The notes: generated by a model not told the origin, from the sequence alone. A stretch of 64,000 bases of DNA from Herpetosiphonaceae bacterium (GCA_026003835.1 BPHZ01000010.1:43648-107647); one strand, 5' to 3'. Counted from the first letter of the stretch, positions 37,520 to 46,424 are shown. A program made the numbers and translations.

Positions 37520-37813
37520 TTATCCTCGTTCTCCCTGCTGTCCTCGAACCTTGGTTTTGAGGCTGTTGCTGGCGGAAAAGCCGGGTGTTTTAGTGGCGGG
37601 GATGCGCATATGCTCGCCGGTTTTGGGGTTGACGCCCTGCCGCTCCTGCCGGCTGCGCACCTCGAACGTACCGAACCCGGTCAGGACGACTTTATCGCCC
37701 TGCTGCAGCCGTTCGCGAATGACATCCAACATCGTTTCGATAATATGTCTGGCGTCTTTCTTTGAGACACTCGCCCGCTCAGCGACTTCAGCGATGAAAC
37801 GACTTTTTTGCAT
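37520..37813 (-). CDS. HU/IHF family DNA-binding protein
   Basis: The start is ATG 37813 (MQKSRFIAEVAERA), with AAGGAG upstream; the open frame that extends further is not supported. The 97-residue product has the HU pattern: LTGFGTFEVRSRQERQGVNP followed by GEHMRIPATKTPGFSAS, where the beta arm Pro inserts in the minor groove. It is a nucleoid protein that bends DNA. The short C-terminal tail is basic and Gly/Gln-rich. Confidence 0.95.
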   Translation of the reverse strand: MQKSRFIAEVAERASVSKKDARHIIETMLDVIRERLQQGDKVVLTGFGTFEVRSRQERQGVNPKTGEHMRIPATKTPGFSASNSLKTKVRGQQGERG

Positions 37814-37994
37814 GTCGCTCGCTCCTTCCGCTATGCACACAACATCCTGGCGGGCATTATAACACACCCTGAAGGGACACGCTATGAACAACGCCTTCCG
37901 GTGGGCAAATTCTCCTCTTCTCTTGCTCCTGATAGCGAGCCATGCTATCATCATACGCGATACCTGGCTGGGCTTAACAGGTAGGAGGATGGAT

Positions 37995-38576
37995 ATGCCG
38001 CAGACGCGTTTGATTATTGCCGACGATGAATCATTGATTCGGATGAATTTGCGCGAGACGTTGGTGGGGCTAGGCTATCTTGTTGTTGGCGAGGCAGGTG
38101 ATGGCTTGAGTGCAATCAACCTCGCCCGTGAGTTGCGCCCCGACCTGGTGATTATGGACATTAAAATGCCGAGGCTGGACGGCATCCAGGCAGCCAAGGT
38201 TCTCACAGAGGAGAAGATTGCCCCGGTGTTGTTGCTCACAGCCTACAGCGACCGTGAGCTGGTCGAGCGAGCGCGTGAGGCCGGCGTGATTGGCTACATT
38301 GTCAAACCCTTCCGTGATGCCGACCTGATGCCTGCTATTGAGGTGGCGATCGCGCGCTTCCAGGAGTTCTTGCAGCTTGAGAAGCAGGTCGATAATCTCG
38401 AGGATGCACTTGAGACGCGTAAGCTGGTGGAGCGGGCCAAGGGTGTGCTTATCGATACTCAAGGCTTGAAGGAAGCCGAGGCGTTCCGCAAAATCCAGCA
38501 GCTGAGCATGAACACCCGGAAGCCGATGAAAGAGATCGCCCAGGCTATCTTGCTGGCTCATCAGATTGAGCAGTAG
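37995..38576 (+). CDS. ANTAR-domain response regulator (NasT/PdtaR type)
   Basis: AGGAGG six bases upstream of ATG 37995 decides the start (MPQTRLIIADDESLIRMN), 193 residues. The receiver domain has the acidic pair DDE, phospho-acceptor Asp in VIMDIKMPRLDG, and Lys in GYIVKPF. The C-terminal ANTAR domain ([20 protein letters not shown]) binds paired hairpins in RNA leaders to prevent termination. A coiled coil joins the domains. Its histidine kinase is not adjacent; the HisKA_3 kinase at 25906 belongs to the type often paired with such regulators. No paired-hairpin ANTAR target was identified. Confidence 0.94.
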   Translation: MPQTRLIIADDESLIRMNLRETLVGLGYLVVGEAGDGLSAINLARELRPDLVIMDIKMPRLDGIQAAKVLTEEKIAPVLLLTAYSDRELVERAREAGVIGYIVKPFRDADLMPAIEVAIARFQEFLQLEKQVDNLEDALETRKLVERAKGVLIDTQGLKEAEAFRKIQQLSMNTRKPMKEIAQAILLAHQIEQ

Positions 38577-38583
38577 GTAGCGG

Positions 38584-39150
38584 ATGGCGGCCGCTTCTCA
38601 TTTGGCGGTGCTGCGGCGGATGCTGCGTGCCGTGGTGCCCTTTCTGCTTACTGCTCTCGCAGGCGCGCTGCTGGCTTTGTTGCTGATGCCGCGCCAGCCC
38701 GATGTCGTTGTTCAGGTTGTTACTGCAACACCCGCACCCTCGCCGACGGCGACGATTATGCTTGAGCCGCCAACGTTGCCGCCACCCTCGCCGACGCCGC
38801 TGCCTCTCCCCGAAGATATCCTTTCGCAGCGTCTGCGTGAGAACGAGCTTGCGATCGAGCAGCTGACCAGCTCGATCTATATCCTCAAGGCTGCCGCGCA
38901 GATTCAATCCGGCCGCCTGGCTCTACGCGATAACCGGCTTGAAGAGGTGAATCGCGAGCTTGCCGCCGCCTGGGCCTCGCTCGATCTTGCGGCGGCGACG
39001 GCCAGCGAGGTTAAGCGTGACGCTATAAAAAATTTCCAGCAAAAGATTTCATACCTCCAGGATGATCTTCCCGTCCGCCCGGAAGGGCTCGACGGTCGCA
39101 TGGCCGACCTCTGGCAGAGTTTGATGGCGCTGCTCAATAATCAGCCTTAA
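38584..39150 (+). CDS. Membrane-anchored coiled-coil protein, unknown
   Basis: A 188-residue protein with one N-terminal membrane segment (VVPFLLTALAGALLALLLM), a Pro/Thr-rich linker (PAPSPTATIMLEPPTLPPP) and a helical C-terminal part rich in Leu, Ala and Glu that should form a coiled coil (DNRLEEVNRELAAAWASLDL). The start is 7 bp after the response-regulator stop, so the two are co-transcribed. I recognise no family. Confidence 0.75.
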   Translation: MAAASHLAVLRRMLRAVVPFLLTALAGALLALLLMPRQPDVVVQVVTATPAPSPTATIMLEPPTLPPPSPTPLPLPEDILSQRLRENELAIEQLTSSIYILKAAAQIQSGRLALRDNRLEEVNRELAAAWASLDLAAATASEVKRDAIKNFQQKISYLQDDLPVRPEGLDGRMADLWQSLMALLNNQP

Positions 39151-39156
39151 ATGCGT

Positions 39157-39190
39157 AGGCCCGCCATACCCTCAGGTAAACAGCGGGCCT
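39157..39190 (+). terminator. Hairpin after the response-regulator operon
   Basis: AGGCCCGC (39157-39164) and GCGGGCCT (39183-39190) form a perfect 8-bp stem with an 18-base loop, just after the stop at 39150. Only a weak T-run follows. Confidence 0.55.
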
Positions 39191-39228
39191 GACTTCATCA
39201 GCATTGAGAATCTGATAGCTTTGTTATG

Positions 39229-39360
39229 TTACTTGCGCCGCGGTCGCTTCCTGATCGCCACCGGGAGGAGAACCGGGTCCGATCTGTGCGGCCTTGCGTA
39301 CAACAACGCACTGGCAATCAAAGCGGCCAGAATTGCCAGTACGACAAATAGTGTCATCAT
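39229..39360 (-). CDS. Small 43-aa single-membrane-segment protein
   Basis: The frame runs from ATG 39360 (MMTLFVVLAILAALIASALL) to TAA at 39229. One hydrophobic helix is followed by a basic tail ending RKRPRRK, a plausible inside-positive anchor. GAGGT is about eight bases upstream. It lies about 100 bp beyond murJ. Too small for firm support; the rest of 39151-39458 shows nothing else. Confidence 0.4.
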   Translation of the reverse strand: MMTLFVVLAILAALIASALLYARPHRSDPVLLPVAIRKRPRRK

Positions 39361-39458
39361 AATAATACCTCGCGCATATGCATACTGCAGAGGCTACGAT
39401 GCAGGGGGGGATTGAAGGATACTTGTATCTAGAGCATACCGCAGTCGACCGTGTTTGT

Positions 39459-41078
39459 CTATAGCGATATGGTCCCTCTCTCCGAAGGTACCTCGCGGCG
39501 CAGCAGCCGGCGTAACAGCATATCCCGGAAGAACTCCAACGCCTCGAGTTTGAATACATATAACAGCAAGATATAGACCAACATGCCAGTGCCGCCCGCG
39601 ACGAAAAGTTGGAGGAGTGTGCTAAGATCGGCTCCGGCGACAAGATGCTCGATCAGCCAGGAGCCTGCAAAGGCCAGCCCGCCCGCCGCTGTGCCCGCCA
39701 GGCCGATTTTCCAGGCCGCCTCGCCGATACGCTGCCCGCGAATGAGCCCCAATCGTCGCTGCCCAATCCAGAGCATAACCGCCATGTGCGCCGTGTGCTG
39801 CAGCACATTAGCCAGGATGAGCCCATAGACACCCAGTACCCTGTAGCTCAACAGGGCAACCACCAGGTAGCTGCTTACCGCAATACCCTGGACCAGGTTC
39901 GGTAGGAACGTGCTCTTACGGGCGTAGAACGCGAAGATCAGCAGCTGGTCCACTGCTGCGGCGAGCAGGCCTGGCAGATAGACCAGCAGCGCCAGCGCTG
40001 TTGCGATGGTATCGCCGGTGGTGAATTCGCCGCGCTCAAAGAGCAGGCGAATGAGTGGCACAGCCAGTGCGCCCATCAGCGCCATTGTCGGCACAACCAG
40101 CATCAGCACGACCTTCAACCCCATTGCGAACATTCGACGGAAACCGGCCTCATCTGCATCGCTGCTGAGCCGCGATAGGGTCGGCAGAATAGCAAGGCCG
40201 ACTGCCGCAGACGTGAGGCCCAGGGTAAACTGGATGAGGACGGTGGCGTAACGCATAATCGCTGCTGCTGATGGTCCGACCCGTGATGCCAGGTTGCGGT
40301 CGATAGTGATGCCAAGCAGTGAGAAGGTCATGCCGATAGCGACTGGCAGGTAGAGCAGTCCAATACGCCGGACCGCCGGATGGCGCAGGTTGAGCTGTGG
40401 CCGTAGTCGCCTGACTTCAAGGCCGGGAAGCTGGACCAGCACCTGCATCGCTGCGCCGAGAACCATACCCAGCGCCAGCGCGGTAATGCCGAGACGGGTG
40501 AAGGCCAGCGCCGCAACGATGATGCCAAGATTAAAGAGGCTGGTCGCCATTGCGGGGAGCAGAAAACGGCGCTGCGATTGAAGGACGGCCTCTGCCAGGC
40601 CCTTTAACCCCATCAGGATGACGGCGATCACCATCAGCCGCAGGGATAGAATGGCCTCGGCGCCCAACCAGGGATTGGCGAGCAGAAGCTGCTCGGCCAG
40701 CAGCAGTGCAAACAGCTCGGGGAAGAGCCAGACAACGGCGCCGACAAGGCTGAGTGCGAGCAGGACGATAGAGATGATTGTGCTGACGATGCGCCAGAAT
40801 TCGGCGTGATCCTCCTCGGCATACTCGCTAAAGACCGGGATCAGAGCTGCGCTGACCAACCCGCCGACCAGCATATCGTAGATTTGGGTGGGGATTGCGC
40901 TGAGGATAGTATAGAGGCTGAGGTCGGCGCCGGTGCCAAAGCGAGCGGCGATCACCTGGTCGCGGCCGAGGGCTAAGACGCGGCTGAGCAGGTTACCGGC
41001 GACGATCAGGAGCGCTGCCAGGGCAACGCTGCGTCCTGCGCGCTGGCTCTGCTGAGCTTCGACGTCCTTACTGCTCAT
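39459..41078 (-). CDS. murJ: Lipid II flippase MurJ (MviN family)
   Basis: A 539-residue protein with about 14 membrane segments. Family marks are LSRVLALGRDQVIAARFGTG near the N-terminus, SAALIPVFSEYAEED, and later LLFERGEFTTGDTIATALAL. MurJ moves lipid II across the cytoplasmic membrane for peptidoglycan synthesis; related MOP exporters move other lipid-linked sugars. The ATG overlaps the stop of the adenylyltransferase gene (4 bases), so it is coupled to the heptose genes. In that setting a role with a heptose-containing glycan lipid is possible. Confidence 0.9.
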   Translation of the reverse strand: MSSKDVEAQQSQRAGRSVALAALLIVAGNLLSRVLALGRDQVIAARFGTGADLSLYTILSAIPTQIYDMLVGGLVSAALIPVFSEYAEEDHAEFWRIVSTIISIVLLALSLVGAVVWLFPELFALLLAEQLLLANPWLGAEAILSLRLMVIAVILMGLKGLAEAVLQSQRRFLLPAMATSLFNLGIIVAALAFTRLGITALALGMVLGAAMQVLVQLPGLEVRRLRPQLNLRHPAVRRIGLLYLPVAIGMTFSLLGITIDRNLASRVGPSAAAIMRYATVLIQFTLGLTSAAVGLAILPTLSRLSSDADEAGFRRMFAMGLKVVLMLVVPTMALMGALAVPLIRLLFERGEFTTGDTIATALALLVYLPGLLAAAVDQLLIFAFYARKSTFLPNLVQGIAVSSYLVVALLSYRVLGVYGLILANVLQHTAHMAVMLWIGQRRLGLIRGQRIGEAAWKIGLAGTAAGGLAFAGSWLIEHLVAGADLSTLLQLFVAGGTGMLVYILLLYVFKLEALEFFRDMLLRRLLRREVPSERGTISL

Positions 41079-41563
41079 CGATAGCGCTCGATAATCCGTT
41101 CAATGAGGGCAGTGGTTGAGAGGCCGGGCAGGTAGCGGATAAGCTCGACGCGGCCGCCATAGCCCCTGACGATCTGCGCCTCCGGCAGTGGCTTGCCGGC
41201 GTCACCCTCTGCAATGGTATAGTCGCCACCTTTGACATAAACATCAGGCTGAAGCGCCGCCACCAACGCTTCAGCAGTCGGCTCATCGAAGATGGTTACA
41301 TAATCAACGCAGCGCAGCGCCGCCAGCACGCCTGCCCGTTGGTCCTGGGGCACCAGCGGACGCAGCGGACCTCTAATCGTCTGGACTGATATATCGCTGT
41401 TGAGCCCGACGATCAGGAGATCGCCAAGCCGGCGGGCGGCTTCCAGATAGGTGATGTGGCCGTAGTGCAGCAGATCGAAAACGCCGTTGGTCAGGACAAC
41501 CGTGTGTCCCTCCCGGCGCCACGCCTCCCGGCGCTGCATCAACTCTTCACGAGGTACGATCAT
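41075..41563 (-). CDS. rfaE2: D-glycero-beta-D-manno-heptose 1-phosphate adenylyltransferase
   Basis: The start is ATG 41563 (MIVPREELMQRREAWR, 162 residues); the longer frame would start at a TTG. The nucleotidyltransferase signature GVFDLLHYGHITYLEAARRLG contains the HxGH motif, followed by LIVGLNSDISVQ and the ISTERT/ISSSxLR-type site replaced by STTALIERII at the end. It makes ADP-heptose from heptose 1-phosphate and ATP. It overlaps the upstream heptose kinase gene by 17 bases and murJ by 4. Confidence 0.9.
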   Translation of the reverse strand: MIVPREELMQRREAWRREGHTVVLTNGVFDLLHYGHITYLEAARRLGDLLIVGLNSDISVQTIRGPLRPLVPQDQRAGVLAALRCVDYVTIFDEPTAEALVAALQPDVYVKGGDYTIAEGDAGKPLPEAQIVRGYGGRVELIRYLPGLSTTALIERIIERYR

Positions 41564-42563
41564 CGTCTTCCTCAAGGCTATCCAATGCCCGCCTCAGCTC
41601 GTCGGCGCGCACGACAGCATTGCCAATATGGCGGACGACCAGCCCCGCGGCGACATTGGCTATGCGCGCGGCATCCAGGGGCTGCAATCCGGCTGCGATC
41701 CCAAGGGCGACGACAGCGATAAAGGTATCTCCGGCGCCGGTTGCATCAAACACTTCGCCGATGGGCAGCGCTGGGACATGGACGTAGGGCTGCGAGCGGC
41801 CCTGGAGCGAAAAACCTTCACTTCCACGCGTGATAATGATCACCTCTGCGTCGAGCCGGCGCAGCATCTCCGCCAGCCCTTGCCTGAAGCTCTCCTCGTC
41901 GTGCAGAGGGATGCCAAGGTAGGAGGCCGCCTCGTCAGCATTACAGCGGATGATATCCGCCCCTCTGTAGACGTCAAGTCGTCCCTGGCTGTCGACGACC
42001 AGCGGTACCTCGCAGCGCTTACAGAGCATCCCAATCTTCGCCACCAGCCGGTCGCTCAGGAAGCCCGTGCGATAGTCGGAGCAGAGAACGGCGTCAGCCT
42101 GCGGAATCTCCCGCTCAAGAAGCTCCAGAGCGCGTGTCTCAAGAGCGCCCTCGATCGGCCGCCGATCCAGCCGGTCGAGCCTGGCAAGCTGTTGGGCAAA
42201 GATCAGGGGTACCTCTGCCAGCACGCGAGTCTTGAGCGTTGTCGGTCTGTGCGTATCAACGATGATACAACTGCGCTCGATTCCGGTCTTCTCAATCAGC
42301 TCAAGCAGCTCGTCGGCTGTACGATCCTGGCCGACAAGCCCTGCCAGCACAGCAGTGCTGCCTAGTGTGACAATATTCTGCGCCGGGTTTGCCGCGCCGC
42401 CCAGAATAAGCTGGCGGCGGCGGAATTCCAGCACGGGAATGGCTGCCTCACGCGAGAGCCGCTCCGCCCTACCATAGAGATACTCGTCGAGAACAATATC
42501 GCCGGCGACGACGATGCGCCGTCCCGCCAGCAGGGCAACCTGTTCAGCCAGACGCGATCCCAT
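41547..42563 (-). CDS. rfaE1: D-glycero-beta-D-manno-heptose-7-phosphate kinase (PfkB family)
   Basis: A 338-residue sugar kinase. It opens with RRIVVAGDIVLDEYLYGRAERLSREA, has LGGAANPAQNIVTLGSTAVL (substrate-binding Gly-Gly-Ala-Ala-Asn) and ends with the PfkB signature DATGAGDTFIAVVALG, holding the catalytic Asp. With the adenylyltransferase gene it forms the split version of HldE. In Gram-negative bacteria the product feeds lipopolysaccharide core; here it probably feeds an S-layer or surface glycan. Other PfkB substrates are possible but the pairing with rfaE2 argues for heptose. Confidence 0.88.
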   Translation of the reverse strand: MGSRLAEQVALLAGRRIVVAGDIVLDEYLYGRAERLSREAAIPVLEFRRRQLILGGAANPAQNIVTLGSTAVLAGLVGQDRTADELLELIEKTGIERSCIIVDTHRPTTLKTRVLAEVPLIFAQQLARLDRLDRRPIEGALETRALELLEREIPQADAVLCSDYRTGFLSDRLVAKIGMLCKRCEVPLVVDSQGRLDVYRGADIIRCNADEAASYLGIPLHDEESFRQGLAEMLRRLDAEVIIITRGSEGFSLQGRSQPYVHVPALPIGEVFDATGAGDTFIAVVALGIAAGLQPLDAARIANVAAGLVVRHIGNAVVRADELRRALDSLEEDDDRTS

Positions 42564-42575
42564 ACGGTCTTTTAC

Positions 42576-43125
42576 CTATCTAACACGGCGAGTAGCCAGG
42601 AACAAGGCTAGCGCCGCAAAAAAAGCGTTCTCTACGGTTAGCCCTAGCTGATATCGAAAAAAAGGCATACGTAGGATATCGCCTGCCTCAGCAAGCGACA
42701 GGCCAGAGATCGTGCGCATATTCCACCAGAATGCGACGCCGAGCGCCAGCAGGACACATAGGGCGGCAATTATCTGTAACACGCCCCCCCCGGCGCTCAT
42801 TGGCGCCTCTGGCAACAGCTTCGCCGATGCCGATGCCCAGCAGCAGCGCCCACCAGAAACTCCAGATGAGCCACTGTCCCATGCCAATGCCAATCAGGAC
42901 CGCGACAGGTAGGCCAAACAGAAGCGCCCGTACCATAAGCGCAGCGCTCACCTCATAGATGATTGAGGTTGGTCTCCCGGAGCATGCCGGGCAGCGAGTG
43001 CCAATCTCAGTATTCACCGCGCAACGCCCACAGATCGGCACCTCGCAGCGGCTACAGCGCAGCGCTGTCTCAACCGCCGGATGGTTCACGCAGACGGTAG
43101 GCTGTGTCTGATCGGTTGCAATCAT
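42576..43125 (-). pseudogene. Zinc-binding membrane protein, frameshift at a C8 run
   Basis: From ATG 43125 the protein reads a B-box-like zinc site (CVNHPAVETALRCSRCEVPI, then CGRCAVNTEIGTRCPAC) and two membrane segments. The frame then breaks at the run of eight C at 42784-42791, where GANERRGG is followed in another frame by GGVLQIIAALCVLLALGVAF, one more membrane segment and ENAFFAALALFLATRRVR. One base in the C run restores an uninterrupted protein of about 180 residues. Homopolymer length error or phase variation are both possible. B-box zinc membrane proteins of this kind are common in the phylum but have no known role. Confidence 0.72.
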
Positions 43126-43246
43126 ACGAGGCTGCCTCAACAATGAATGTATCGCTATTGTCAATCGCAAGCTGCTGAAGTACAGCAGCTTCAACCGCTG
43201 ATATGCCTACAGCGTTCAGCACAACCTGCGCCCTTAGGGATTCTGG

Positions 43247-44002
43247 CTACCTGGGGCGGCTGATGCGGATCTTCAGGGCCTCCCCGGCTGCGAGGATGAA
43301 GAAGAGCGGCAGCACCAGCATCCTGCGCCAGCGCCAGGGCTGTCTCATCAGGCGGTACAGCCACTCCAGGCCGAGCTGGCGCATCCAGTGCGGTGCTCTA
43401 GGCACCACACCTGAGAGATAGTCAAAGGTACCGCCAACGCCAATAGCGACAGGGACACCAATCCGCAGCTGGTTGCGCTTGATCCAGAGATCCTGTGCTG
43501 GAGCCCCATACGCGACCAGGAGGATATCGGGCTGGGCGGATCGAATGATCGCGCAGATGCGCTCCTCATCCTCTGGTCGCGGCGACCCAGCGAAGGTGCT
43601 GGCGATGATCAGGCCCGGATAGCGGGCCTGGAGAATCCGCGCGGTACGTTCAGCTACGCCCGGCCCGGCGCCGAGCAGAAAGAAGCGCCAGCCTCGCCGG
43701 GCGCCCTCTGCCGCCAGTGCCTCAACCAGATCGACCCCCGGCACACGGCCACGTAGTGGCCTCCCCTGGAGCCTTGCCGCCAGCATAATCCCAGCGCCAT
43801 CGGGAACTACGAGGTCGCCGGTCTGCAAGGTGGCGCGGAACGCACGGTTGCGACGTGCCCGCATGACAAACTCGGGGTTCAGAGTCAGGACCTGGTGTGG
43901 ATAACCTCGCTCAATAAATGTTGCAACTTGTTCGACCGCTTCATCGAGTGTTACATCATCGACGGCAATACCAAGAACTGAAACCCGCTGCTGTTCGTGC
44001 AT
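43247..44002 (-). CDS. WecG/TagA/CpsF family glycosyltransferase
   Basis: The start is ATG 44002 (MHEQQRVSVLGIAVDDVTLDEA), 251 residues. The GT26 pattern is clear: TLNPEFVMRARRN with the conserved Asn/Glu, LVVPDGAGIMLAARLQG, FFLLGAGPGVAERTARIL and PDILLVAYGAPAQDLWIKRN, then GVGGTFDYLSG. The C-terminal hydrophobic-basic end (WRWRRMLVLPLFFIL) likely tethers it to the membrane. These enzymes add N-acetylmannosaminuronate or similar sugars to lipid-linked carriers. It sits in the operon with the heptose genes and murJ. Confidence 0.93.
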   Translation of the reverse strand: MHEQQRVSVLGIAVDDVTLDEAVEQVATFIERGYPHQVLTLNPEFVMRARRNRAFRATLQTGDLVVPDGAGIMLAARLQGRPLRGRVPGVDLVEALAAEGARRGWRFFLLGAGPGVAERTARILQARYPGLIIASTFAGSPRPEDEERICAIIRSAQPDILLVAYGAPAQDLWIKRNQLRIGVPVAIGVGGTFDYLSGVVPRAPHWMRQLGLEWLYRLMRQPWRWRRMLVLPLFFILAAGEALKIRISRPR

Positions 44003-44090
44003 GAACCACGTATTCCTTTTATTCGATGCTGGCCGGGCCAGGCGCTCTATCAATCAATGTCACGCCCTACCAGGCCCTTATCTCGGGCGG

Positions 44091-44708
44091 CTACTGGTGC
44101 CGCTGATACAACTCCTTCCAGATTGTTTCCAGATCAACGCCTTGCTGTACCAACAAGACCAGACTGTGGTAGATCAGATCGGCCAGTTCGTAAGAAAGTT
44201 CGTTAGGCGCGCCATTCTTTGCCGCAATAATAACTTCTGCCGCCTCTTCGCCGATCTTCTTGCAAATCGTATCGACGCCCTTCTCGAGCAAGTAGGTTGT
44301 GTAGGAGCCTTCGGGACGTTCCTGGCCGCGCTGCCGGATCAGAGCGAGAAGATGAACGAGAAAGGCTGCCTGCGGCGCTGGCTCATCGTGCGTGGCGCCC
44401 TCCAGCGTGCGGTGGAAGCAGCTGCGCGATCCTGTGTGGCAGGTAGGGCCGGCAGGCTCGGCCAGCACCAGCAGCGCGTCTCCGTCACAATCGACTCGTA
44501 GCTCAACCAGTCGCAGCACATTGCCGCTGGTTGCACCCTTCTGCCAGAGCTCGCCGCGGCTGCGGCTCCAAAAGGTCACCAGTCCTGTCTCTTGTGTGCG
44601 GGAGAGCGCCGCCTGATTCATATAACCCAGCATCAGCACCTCTCCCGATCGCGCATGTTGTACCACGGCCGGAATGAGGCCGCGGTCGTCGAATGTCAAT
44701 TGGATCAT
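44091..44708 (-). CDS. hisIE: Bifunctional phosphoribosyl-AMP cyclohydrolase / phosphoribosyl-ATP pyrophosphatase
   Basis: The start is ATG 44708 ([17 protein letters not shown]), 205 residues. HisI part: [34 protein letters not shown], and metal Cys residues in DCDGDALL and CHTGSRSC. HisE part from about residue 115: [33 protein letters not shown] with the acidic metal helix. It performs the second and third steps of histidine synthesis. It follows purH by 60 bp, which is sensible since histidine synthesis releases AICAR, the PurH substrate. Confidence 0.96.
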   Translation of the reverse strand: MIQLTFDDRGLIPAVVQHARSGEVLMLGYMNQAALSRTQETGLVTFWSRSRGELWQKGATSGNVLRLVELRVDCDGDALLVLAEPAGPTCHTGSRSCFHRTLEGATHDEPAPQAAFLVHLLALIRQRGQERPEGSYTTYLLEKGVDTICKKIGEEAAEVIIAAKNGAPNELSYELADLIYHSLVLLVQQGVDLETIWKELYQRHQ

Positions 44709-44768
44709 GGGATATACCAATTTCCGCCCGGCAGGGCAAATGCATAGCCTCCCTGCCGGACAACTGCA

Positions 44769-46289
44769 TTAATGCCTGAAATGCCTCCGCCCGGTAAAGA
44801 CCATCGCCAGGCCAAGTCGATCGGCAGCGGCGATAACTTCCTCATCGGCGACGGAGCCGCCGGGCTGGACGATTGCGCTGACACCCGCTGCGGCGGCTGT
44901 CTCAACGCCGTCAGGTTTTGGAAAGAAGGCGTCGGATGCCAGAACGCTGCCGCGAGCACGATCGCCTGCCTTACGCGTGGCGATCAGCACCGAATCGACG
45001 CGTGAGAGCTGGCCGGCGCCCATGCCCACAAGCGTTCGGCCCTGGGCCAGGACGATTGCGTTGGATTTGACAAAGGCGCAGGCGCGCCAGGCGAACCACA
45101 GCGCCTCAAGCTCCTCTGCACTGGGCACACGTTTGGTCACTACCTGCCAGGTGTCAGGTTCATCGAGCGTCGGATCGTCGGCACGCTGGATCAGCAGCCC
45201 ACCGCTGACGCGGCGGTAATCCCAGCCCGGATCGCCGCCGGGCGTAACCTCCACTTCCAGCAGGCGCAGGTTGGGCTTCTCGGCCAGGATTGCCAGCGCT
45301 TCATCGCTAAAGCCGGGCGCGACGATCACCTCGTAGAAGTACTTCTTGAGCGCCTCAGCCAGCCGTCCGTCAACGGGTCTGTTGAAGCCGACAATGCCGC
45401 CGAAGGCGGAGACAGGATCGCCGCTGCGGGCGGCTTTATGGGCCGCTGCCAGATCAGCATCGCAGGCCAGGCCGCAGGGATTTGTATGCTTGATAATGGT
45501 TGCCGCGGGCTCCGCGAAGGCTCGCACCACTTGCAGCGCCGCGTCGGCGTCCAGTAAGTTATTGAACGATAGCTCTTTGCCCTGGCGCTGGCGCGCGGAC
45601 GCAAGCGTACCCTTTGCCGGCGCCGGCTCGCGATAGAAGGCCGCCGGCTGGTGTGGGTTCTCGCCGTAGCGTAGGCCCTGAACCTTTTGCCAGGGCAGTG
45701 CCAGCATCTCAGGGAAGGGTTCGTCGGCGAGGTAGGCGGCAATAGCGCTATCGTAGGCGGCAGTATGGGCGAAAGCTTTGGCTGCCAGCTGGCGGCGCAG
45801 CTCCGGCGTTACGCTGCCCTGGCGAAGCTGCTCGATCAGCGGCTCGTAGTCATCAGGATCCACTACAACCAGCACCGACGGGTGATTTTTGGCTGCGGCG
45901 CGCAGCAGCGTCGGCCCGCCGATATCGATCTGCTCCAGCGCCTCGGCAAGCGTAACATCGGGTCGTGCGATGGTCTGGGCGAACGGGTAGAGGTTGACGA
46001 CGACCAGGTCGATTGTGCCGATAGCGTGCTCCGTCAGCGCTGCCAGATCTGCCGGCCGGTCGCGGCGGGCCAGAATCCCGCCGTGGATAGCAGGGTGCAG
46101 CGTTTTCACCCGGCCGTCGAGGATTTCGGGAAAGCCGGTGATCTCGCTGACTCCGCGCACGGGGATGCCGGCAGCGGCCAGCGCTCGCTTCGTACCGCCG
46201 GTAGAAATGATCTCGGTGCCCTGTTCCGTGAGGGCACGGGCAAAGGCCACGATACCTCGCTTATCGGAGACACTCACCACAGCGCGCAT
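44769..46289 (-). CDS. purH: AICAR transformylase / IMP cyclohydrolase PurH
   Basis: A 506-residue protein of normal length, ATG 46289 after CTGGAGGAACT. The N-terminal cyclohydrolase domain has SVSDKRGIVAFARALTEQG and the GRVKTLHPAIHGGILARRD motif. The C-terminal transformylase domain has LRYGENPHQPAAFY, KELSFNNLLDADAAL and IIKHTNPCGLACD (catalytic Lys and His), and ends DEEVIAAADRLGLAMVFTGRRHFRH. It carries out the last two steps of IMP synthesis. A ZTP riboswitch with terminator precedes it. Confidence 0.98.
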   Translation of the reverse strand: MRAVVSVSDKRGIVAFARALTEQGTEIISTGGTKRALAAAGIPVRGVSEITGFPEILDGRVKTLHPAIHGGILARRDRPADLAALTEHAIGTIDLVVVNLYPFAQTIARPDVTLAEALEQIDIGGPTLLRAAAKNHPSVLVVVDPDDYEPLIEQLRQGSVTPELRRQLAAKAFAHTAAYDSAIAAYLADEPFPEMLALPWQKVQGLRYGENPHQPAAFYREPAPAKGTLASARQRQGKELSFNNLLDADAALQVVRAFAEPAATIIKHTNPCGLACDADLAAAHKAARSGDPVSAFGGIVGFNRPVDGRLAEALKKYFYEVIVAPGFSDEALAILAEKPNLRLLEVEVTPGGDPGWDYRRVSGGLLIQRADDPTLDEPDTWQVVTKRVPSAEELEALWFAWRACAFVKSNAIVLAQGRTLVGMGAGQLSRVDSVLIATRKAGDRARGSVLASDAFFPKPDGVETAAAAGVSAIVQPGGSVADEEVIAAADRLGLAMVFTGRRHFRH

Positions 46290-46310
46290 AGTTCCTCCAG
46301 GCTGAGCAAT

Positions 46311-46424
46311 AAAAAAGGGCTCCGAGCGCGTCGGTGCCCCAGCCCAGGCGAGCGGCTGTTTCCTCTCACCATCCGGGCTTCCCCGTGGTTAATTCCACGT
46401 TTGCCTCGCCAGTCGCCCGAACGG
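46311..46424 (-). promoter_or_regulatory. ZTP (pfl) riboswitch with intrinsic terminator, controlling purH
   Basis: On the minus strand the leader reads CGACTGGCG, then a hairpin GTGGAATTAACCAC followed by GGGGAAGC, a variable linker, and CCGCTCGCCTGGGC. These are the conserved blocks and order of the ZTP riboswitch, whose pseudoknot uses the CGCCTGGGC part. Directly after come a hairpin (46312-46340, GGGC.CCGA...TCGG.GCCC) and a T6 run at 46311-46316, 22 bases before the purH start. In this class ZTP or AICAR-type ligand binding, which signals low 10-formyl-THF, blocks the terminator and turns expression on. Confidence 0.85.

Noticed and set aside
41075..42563. Heptose genes as evidence for a Gram-negative with lipopolysaccharide
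   Set aside because: No lpx or heptosyltransferase genes in the window, and ADP-heptose also feeds S-layer glycans in monoderm bacteria.
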